DNA from: JAHEFU01 sp020440645
GTDB lineage: Bacteria > 4484-113 > JAFGCY01
Length of the DNA stretch: 64,000 nt
Reading direction: 5' to 3'
Assembly (NCBI GenBank): GCA_020440645.1
Contig: JAGRNR010000010.1
Location: forward strand, 15,533-79,532
Shown here: piece by piece, positions 61,276 to 64,000 of the stretch
How the letters are laid out: the number at the start of each line of letters is the position of its first letter
Position numbering within the stretch: position 1 is the first letter of the stretch
The notes under the pieces: generated by a model
What the model saw: the letters and a program-made list of their open reading frames with translations, nothing else
Databases searched by the model: none
What the model was told of the DNA's origin: nothing
Made by a program: the position numbers and the translations under genes

Positions 61276-62256
61276 TCAGCGAGGCCCCTGCTGTCGATCC
61301 AGATCCTGATCATCGTGTTCATCCTCGTAATCGTCCTCCTCCCAGTAATCGTCGTATTCATCCTGGTAATTGTCTGCGTAGAACTGGCGGCGGTACTCCT
61401 GCAGGAATTCAGGGTCAAGCTGCAAGGTCCCGTGTCCCCGGTATAACTCCAGGCCGCTGAGCAGGTATTCGCTGAAGAAGGGTGCATCGAAGCGCCACGA
61501 GTTGCAGATCTGGCCCCAGTATGAGCAGGCGCCGGCCAGCATGCCCACCAGCAGGGCACCGGCGATTATGTCCGGGAAGTTTGAGTAGCTGAAGTACCAG
61601 ATGAACATCAGCAGGGTCGGTGGCCGGCCGATCAGGTAGATCCGGCGCATCAGCGGCGGCATGGCCATCAGTGAATCAACCCGGTGCAGGTTGGTGGACA
61701 GGTGGGCATACATCAGCAGTTCGTTGTACTCACCCCTCGGTTTCGGCATCCCGCTGAGCATTCTCCATAGCGGCTCCGTGTTGTCATAAACCAGGTCCAG
61801 CGGCAGCCGCTGTGCAATCAGTCGCTCGACCATGCCATAACCGAACCGGTTCTGCAGTTCCACCCGGTATCGATCCGGCTGGCTGAGGCGCATGTCCTGG
61901 CGGTCAAGCTGTCTGGCCCTGCGTTTATGCAATGCATACAGCAGATAGGCGGAGACCATAAGCAGGATCGCGGAAATGAACAGTGCACCGGGCAATTGCC
62001 AGACAGTCTGCCAGGCAGCCTGCCGCAGGATGATGATGACAATCCAGATCTGAATGAGCACACTGCCGGTGGACAGGAAGTACATGGCAAACAGCTCGAA
62101 ACTGCTCCGCTTAGCCTCGTCGCGCTGCCTGATTGCCGCTTGCTCCAGCCGCTTGATGCGCTCCATCAGGTCCGCTCCGCTTGGCAGGTCAGGCTGAGTG
62201 CCGGAAACGTCACGGATCTCGTATGGGATGAACGGGTTTTCCGGCAAATCGCTCAA
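61276..62256 (-). CDS. Tandem paralog membrane protein 1 with acidic tail
   Basis: 326 aa from TTG 62256, with GAGGA upstream. Order: N-terminal PYEIRDVSG, amphipathic helix DLPSGADLMERIKRLEQAA, two membrane segments (about 55-110), a cytosolic or outside middle with FGYGMVERLIAQRLPLDLVYDNTEPLW and ELLMYAHLST, two more segments (about 215-255), FFSEYLLSGLELYRGHGTLQL, then a very acidic tail (EYDDYWEEDDYEDEHDD). It shares this order with the next two genes. The family is not recognised. Confidence 0.72.
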   Translation of the reverse strand: MSDLPENPFIPYEIRDVSGTQPDLPSGADLMERIKRLEQAAIRQRDEAKRSSFELFAMYFLSTGSVLIQIWIVIIILRQAAWQTVWQLPGALFISAILLMVSAYLLYALHKRRARQLDRQDMRLSQPDRYRVELQNRFGYGMVERLIAQRLPLDLVYDNTEPLWRMLSGMPKPRGEYNELLMYAHLSTNLHRVDSLMAMPPLMRRIYLIGRPPTLLMFIWYFSYSNFPDIIAGALLVGMLAGACSYWGQICNSWRFDAPFFSEYLLSGLELYRGHGTLQLDPEFLQEYRRQFYADNYQDEYDDYWEEDDYEDEHDDQDLDRQQGPR

Positions 62257-62271
62257 GGCTTCCTCATCCTC

Positions 62272-63180
62272 TTAATCGAGATCGTCGAATTCGTCTTCTT
62301 CGTCGTCATATTCGTCGTGTCCCAGCCGCCAGGCCAGATCCTCCTGGCTGAGCACCAGGCTTCCGCGAGCTTCATAGAAATCCAGCCCGGTCAGCAGGTA
62401 ATCCATGAACACTGCAAAGGTCACCCGCCAGTGGGAGCGTGTCCTGATCACGGTTGCCAGCAGGGCGGTGCCGAGTCCGGCCAGCAGATACTGGAACACG
62501 TTTGCCGGCAGGATCTTCCAAAGCAACCAACCAATCGATGCAGAGGCCAAAAACTGCAATATGTGCAGCACGGGGGCCAGCCAGGCAGGCCAGCGCTCCA
62601 CATGGCGATTCAGCCAGGAACGTGTGTCATAGTGCGTATGCATCAGCAGCTCCCGCCTGGCGTTGTCAGGCCGCTGGATGCCGTAGATGAATTTCCAGAA
62701 TGGCGACCTGAACCGATAGCTTGCCGAGAGCGGATGGATTGAGCCGATCACCGTTTCCACCAGGCCTCTGGTATATAGCTGCTTCAATTCATCCTGGTAA
62801 GCGCTTCCACCAATCCTCCTCTGCTTCATCAACTCCCTGAACTGGTTCAGCATCACCAGGTTGTAGAAGTTCCACAGCAAGGCGAGCACCAGCAGAGGGA
62901 TCGCAATCAGCCAGGCAATGGCGGCCTGCCAGAAGCTTACCCAGTTGCCGGTGGTCGCCAGCATGACGACCACGCCGATCTGCACCAGCAGGTCCAGCAG
63001 GTTGGCAACGCTTGTCAGCTTCAGCGTGTAACGATGCTGCATCGCGGCGGACCGCACCTCGCGCGCAGCCTCTCGCAGCCTGCTGATCCGCTCAAGCAGC
63101 GCATCCCCCTGTGGCAGCGCGGACAGGTCCGGACAAAGTTGCCGGATGTCGTAAGGCCTGAAATCAGGTGTTTCAATCAT
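62272..63180 (-). CDS. Tandem paralog membrane protein 2 with acidic tail
   Basis: 302 aa from ATG 63180 (TTG 63186 is an alternative). It parallels the neighbour: PYDIRQL, ALPQGDALLERISRLREAA, paired membrane segments, YTRGLVETVIGSIHPL, RELLMHTHYDT, FMDYLLTGLDFYEARGSLVL, and an acidic end (HDEYDDEEDEFDDLD). The spacing of 15 bp to the next gene suggests an operon. Confidence 0.72.
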   Translation of the reverse strand: MIETPDFRPYDIRQLCPDLSALPQGDALLERISRLREAAREVRSAAMQHRYTLKLTSVANLLDLLVQIGVVVMLATTGNWVSFWQAAIAWLIAIPLLVLALLWNFYNLVMLNQFRELMKQRRIGGSAYQDELKQLYTRGLVETVIGSIHPLSASYRFRSPFWKFIYGIQRPDNARRELLMHTHYDTRSWLNRHVERWPAWLAPVLHILQFLASASIGWLLWKILPANVFQYLLAGLGTALLATVIRTRSHWRVTFAVFMDYLLTGLDFYEARGSLVLSQEDLAWRLGHDEYDDEEDEFDDLD

Positions 63181-63271
63181 TGTCAATCAAGGGCCACTTT
63201 CGCAGGCACAATCACAATACCGATGGTCGCTATTGACCAATGCACTATCAGTTGGCGAGGTGCTAAGCATA

Positions 63272-64000
63272 TCAGTCCAGTGTCGGATTCGAAATGCCGA
63301 AGGCGCTGGAGGAGCTGGATTCAGCTGGACCGAGCAGCCTGTCCTCCATTTCGTCCAGGGTGGCGAGAGCGCCAGCCTGCCGCATCGTCCTGGCGACCAC
63401 CTGCCTGTAGCAAGCGACGGAACTGCCGGCAATCAGTGCCGCACTCAGGAACGGATGCAATACACCAGGCCCGACATCAATGTAGGGCAGCATGCAAACA
63501 AATCCCAGGAGCAGCAGCGCGGCAAGCACGGCGATCGGAATTTGAATCCTGACTGAACTGCCCTCCCCCTTCAGGAACCAGTCCAGGTTCCACATCATCA
63601 ACCAGGCATTGCGGCCCAGTTCGTGTTCCAGGCCAGGCGGTGTAAATGGAACATACAACAGCCCGCGCAGCCAAACCGGGGATGCCTCCTGCAGGTCACT
63701 GACTGGCAATGTGCCGGACAGCCACTGCTCGACCAGTCCACGCTGCCGGATCCGTTGCCTGTATGTTTCCGTATAGGATTCCAGCTTCCCGTGCAAATCC
63801 GATGCCCAGATGATGCCAAGCAGCAATGCGGTGACGCCAATCATGATCACGGCAATATTGGCAGCAATCGAAAGTGAGTAGTTCATGCCAAGCAGCGGTA
63901 CGCCAACGCAGAGAGCAATTCCGATTACCATCCGCGCCATTCCTGCCGAATTTGGGTCACTTTCAAGGCCGTTTACATGCCGGCGGATTTCAGCGCAGAC
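63272..64000 (-). CDS. Tandem paralog membrane protein 3, 5' end outside window
   Basis: The frame is open past an apparent ATG at 63940 to the right edge (about 242 codons), so the true start is outside. The middle YRQRIRQRGLVEQWLSGTLPV and the paired membrane segments match the two neighbours; the C-terminus (SSSSSAFGISNPTLD) lacks the acidic tail. It lies 91 bp upstream of paralog 2. Confidence 0.7.
   Translation of the reverse strand, partial: VCAEIRRHVNGLESDPNSAGMARMVIGIALCVGVPLLGMNYSLSIAANIAVIMIGVTALLLGIIWASDLHGKLESYTETYRQRIRQRGLVEQWLSGTLPVSDLQEASPVWLRGLLYVPFTPPGLEHELGRNAWLMMWNLDWFLKGEGSSVRIQIPIAVLAALLLLGFVCMLPYIDVGPGVLHPFLSAALIAGSSVACYRQVVARTMRQAGALATLDEMEDRLLGPAESSSSSAFGISNPTLD

Noticed and set aside
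61300..61400. Hydrophobic plus-strand ORF (Ile/Val/Leu-rich)
   Set aside because: It is the complement of GAT/GAA codons in the acidic tail of the minus-strand membrane protein.

Overview
The window looks like chromosomal DNA of a GC-rich, diderm, flagellated bacterium. Many proteins carry lipoprotein signal peptides ending in a lipobox Cys. There is a flagellar export and basal-body operon (flgB-flgC-fliE-fliF-fliG-fliH-fliI-fliJ), a menaquinone prenyltransferase (menA), a class A penicillin-binding protein and a four-heme cytochrome. The abundance of lipoproteins built from PKD, fibronectin type III and propeller modules, and the lack of strong matches to textbook operons, suggest a poorly characterised phylum. 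I cannot name the taxon from sequence alone.

Layout. 1-9.6 kb: two paralogous PKD lipoproteins around a kup potassium transporter, then an S9 peptidase. 9.7-17.8 kb: housekeeping and metabolic genes (DinB-like, MDR oxidoreductase, CPBP protease, menA), a REP-associated tyrosine transposase flanked by two REP elements, an SDR, an orphan histidine kinase, an unusually structured intergenic region and a DUF4259 gene. 17.9-25.2 kb: a cohesin/dockerin-like lipoprotein, tRNA-Arg(TCT) with REP-like hairpins beside it, an ArsR/AHSA1 operon, a VOC protein and msrA. 25.3-34.8 kb: the four-heme cytochrome, an SH3-like protein and two giant tandem paralogous lipoproteins. 34.8-41.4 kb: ruvC-ruvA, zinc-ribbon membrane proteins, PBP1A, nusB and a YjfB-like motility protein. 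41.5-51.2 kb: a third PKD/propeller lipoprotein, a deaminase, a DUF2156 protein, a low-molecular-weight phosphatase, a CapD/PseB-like sugar dehydratase, small lipoproteins and neuB. 51.4-57.9 kb: the flagellar operon. 58-64 kb: an overlooked 55-aa ORF, a secreted protein, mrp, a cysteine-less thioredoxin and three tandem paralogous membrane proteins running off the right edge.

The most notable result is msrA. It is interrupted by an in-frame TGA exactly at the catalytic Cys of the GCFWG motif, and a hairpin with a G-rich apical loop lies 20 nt downstream. It is best read as a selenocysteine-containing, membrane-anchored MsrA.

A second theme is gene expression. At least eight genes have a TATAAT-like hexamer 6-7 nt before the start codon and no Shine-Dalgarno, which is the signature of leaderless mRNAs. 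Other genes in the same window have clear GGAG sites. Convergent gene pairs usually overlap by 4-54 bp at their stops.
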